This document shows, piece after piece, positions 7,012 through 7,080 of a stretch of 7,080 bases of DNA. Positions within the stretch are counted from its first letter, which is position 1. Each line of letters begins with the position of its first letter. A model generated the notes under the pieces. The model had not been told where the DNA came from. It made no database searches and was given only the letters and a program-made list of their open reading frames with translations. The DNA is from CAZXNF01 sp050741255 (lineage in GTDB: Bacteria > Pseudomonadota > Gammaproteobacteria > Burkholderiales > SG8-41), in the NCBI GenBank assembly GCA_050741255.1, contig JBOIEQ010000194.1, forward strand, positions 1 to 7,080, in the 5' to 3' direction. Position numbers and translations under genes: made by a program.

Positions 7012-7040
7012 GGAGAAGGGTGGGGCCCCTTCTCCCCACC
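7012..7040. repeat. Two mutually exclusive hairpins beside the 99-bp palindrome
   Basis: GGAGAAGGG (7012–7020) pairs perfectly with CCCTTCTCC (7027–7035). Alternatively GGTGGGG (7019–7025) pairs perfectly with CCCCACC (7034–7040). The two stems share bases and cannot coexist. No T-run follows on either strand. The rest of the window (7041–7080) shows nothing recognisable. On the minus strand a reading frame stays open from the window edge to 6873, where its TGA overlaps the ccmF ATG, but its codon third positions are not GC-biased like the neighbouring genes and I do not call it as a gene. Confidence 0.5.
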
Positions 7041-7080
7041 AGGGTTGCGACCAGAATCGTCGCTGACTTTGTCGGCCTCC

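Noticed and set aside
6873..7080. Partial 3' end of ccmE or another upstream gene on the minus strand
   Set aside because: The frame is open and its stop overlaps the ccmF ATG, but all three minus frames are open over most of the stretch, third-position G+C is not biased, and no CcmE motif is visible.

Overview
The window reads as a chromosomal piece of a high-GC betaproteobacterium (roughly two thirds G+C by eye). This rests on the gene order apaG / rpe–gph–trpE, which is familiar from Burkholderiales and Rhodocyclales, on a two-Trp-codon leader peptide before a stand-alone trpE, and on a System I cytochrome c maturation cluster. The genus cannot be fixed from the sequence. All six protein genes are intact housekeeping genes. 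The unusual content is in the gaps between them.

Layout. 1–169: intergenic, with a perfect 15-bp inverted repeat. 170–562 (−): apaG. 563–650: divergent promoter region with an 8-bp hairpin. Both genes there appear to have almost no untranslated leader. 651–1313 (+): rpe. 1314–1461: a structured repeat element (called E1 here). 1462–2175 (+): gph. A candidate trp promoter lies inside the end of gph. 2172–2261: a 29-codon leader peptide with two Trp codons, followed by a GC-rich attenuator hairpin. 2322–3812 (+): trpE. 3813–3941: a second structured element (E2), between convergent genes. 3942–6876 (−): ccmF–ccmG–ccmH, joined by 4-base start/stop overlaps. 6877–7080: a 99-bp imperfect palindrome and a smaller pair of alternative hairpins.

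How the genes work together. Rpe and Gph belong to pentose-phosphate/Calvin-type sugar metabolism and phosphoglycolate salvage. They lead into trpE, whose expression is probably set by Trp-codon attenuation. On the opposite strand, CcmG and CcmH are membrane-anchored periplasmic thiol proteins that prepare apocytochrome c, and CcmF is the integral-membrane haem ligation subunit.

Best leads. First, E1 and E2 share one architecture: three short tandem units in each arm. They differ by the same AG-to-CA swap in all six units, which preserves pairing. This is a covariation signature of a structured dispersed repeat family. Second, E2 sits exactly where two normally longer gene strings stop: trpE has no trpG after it and ccmH has no ccmI after it, suggesting a rearrangement point. 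I see no defence system, mobile-element protein or CRISPR array, and no wholly new protein system.
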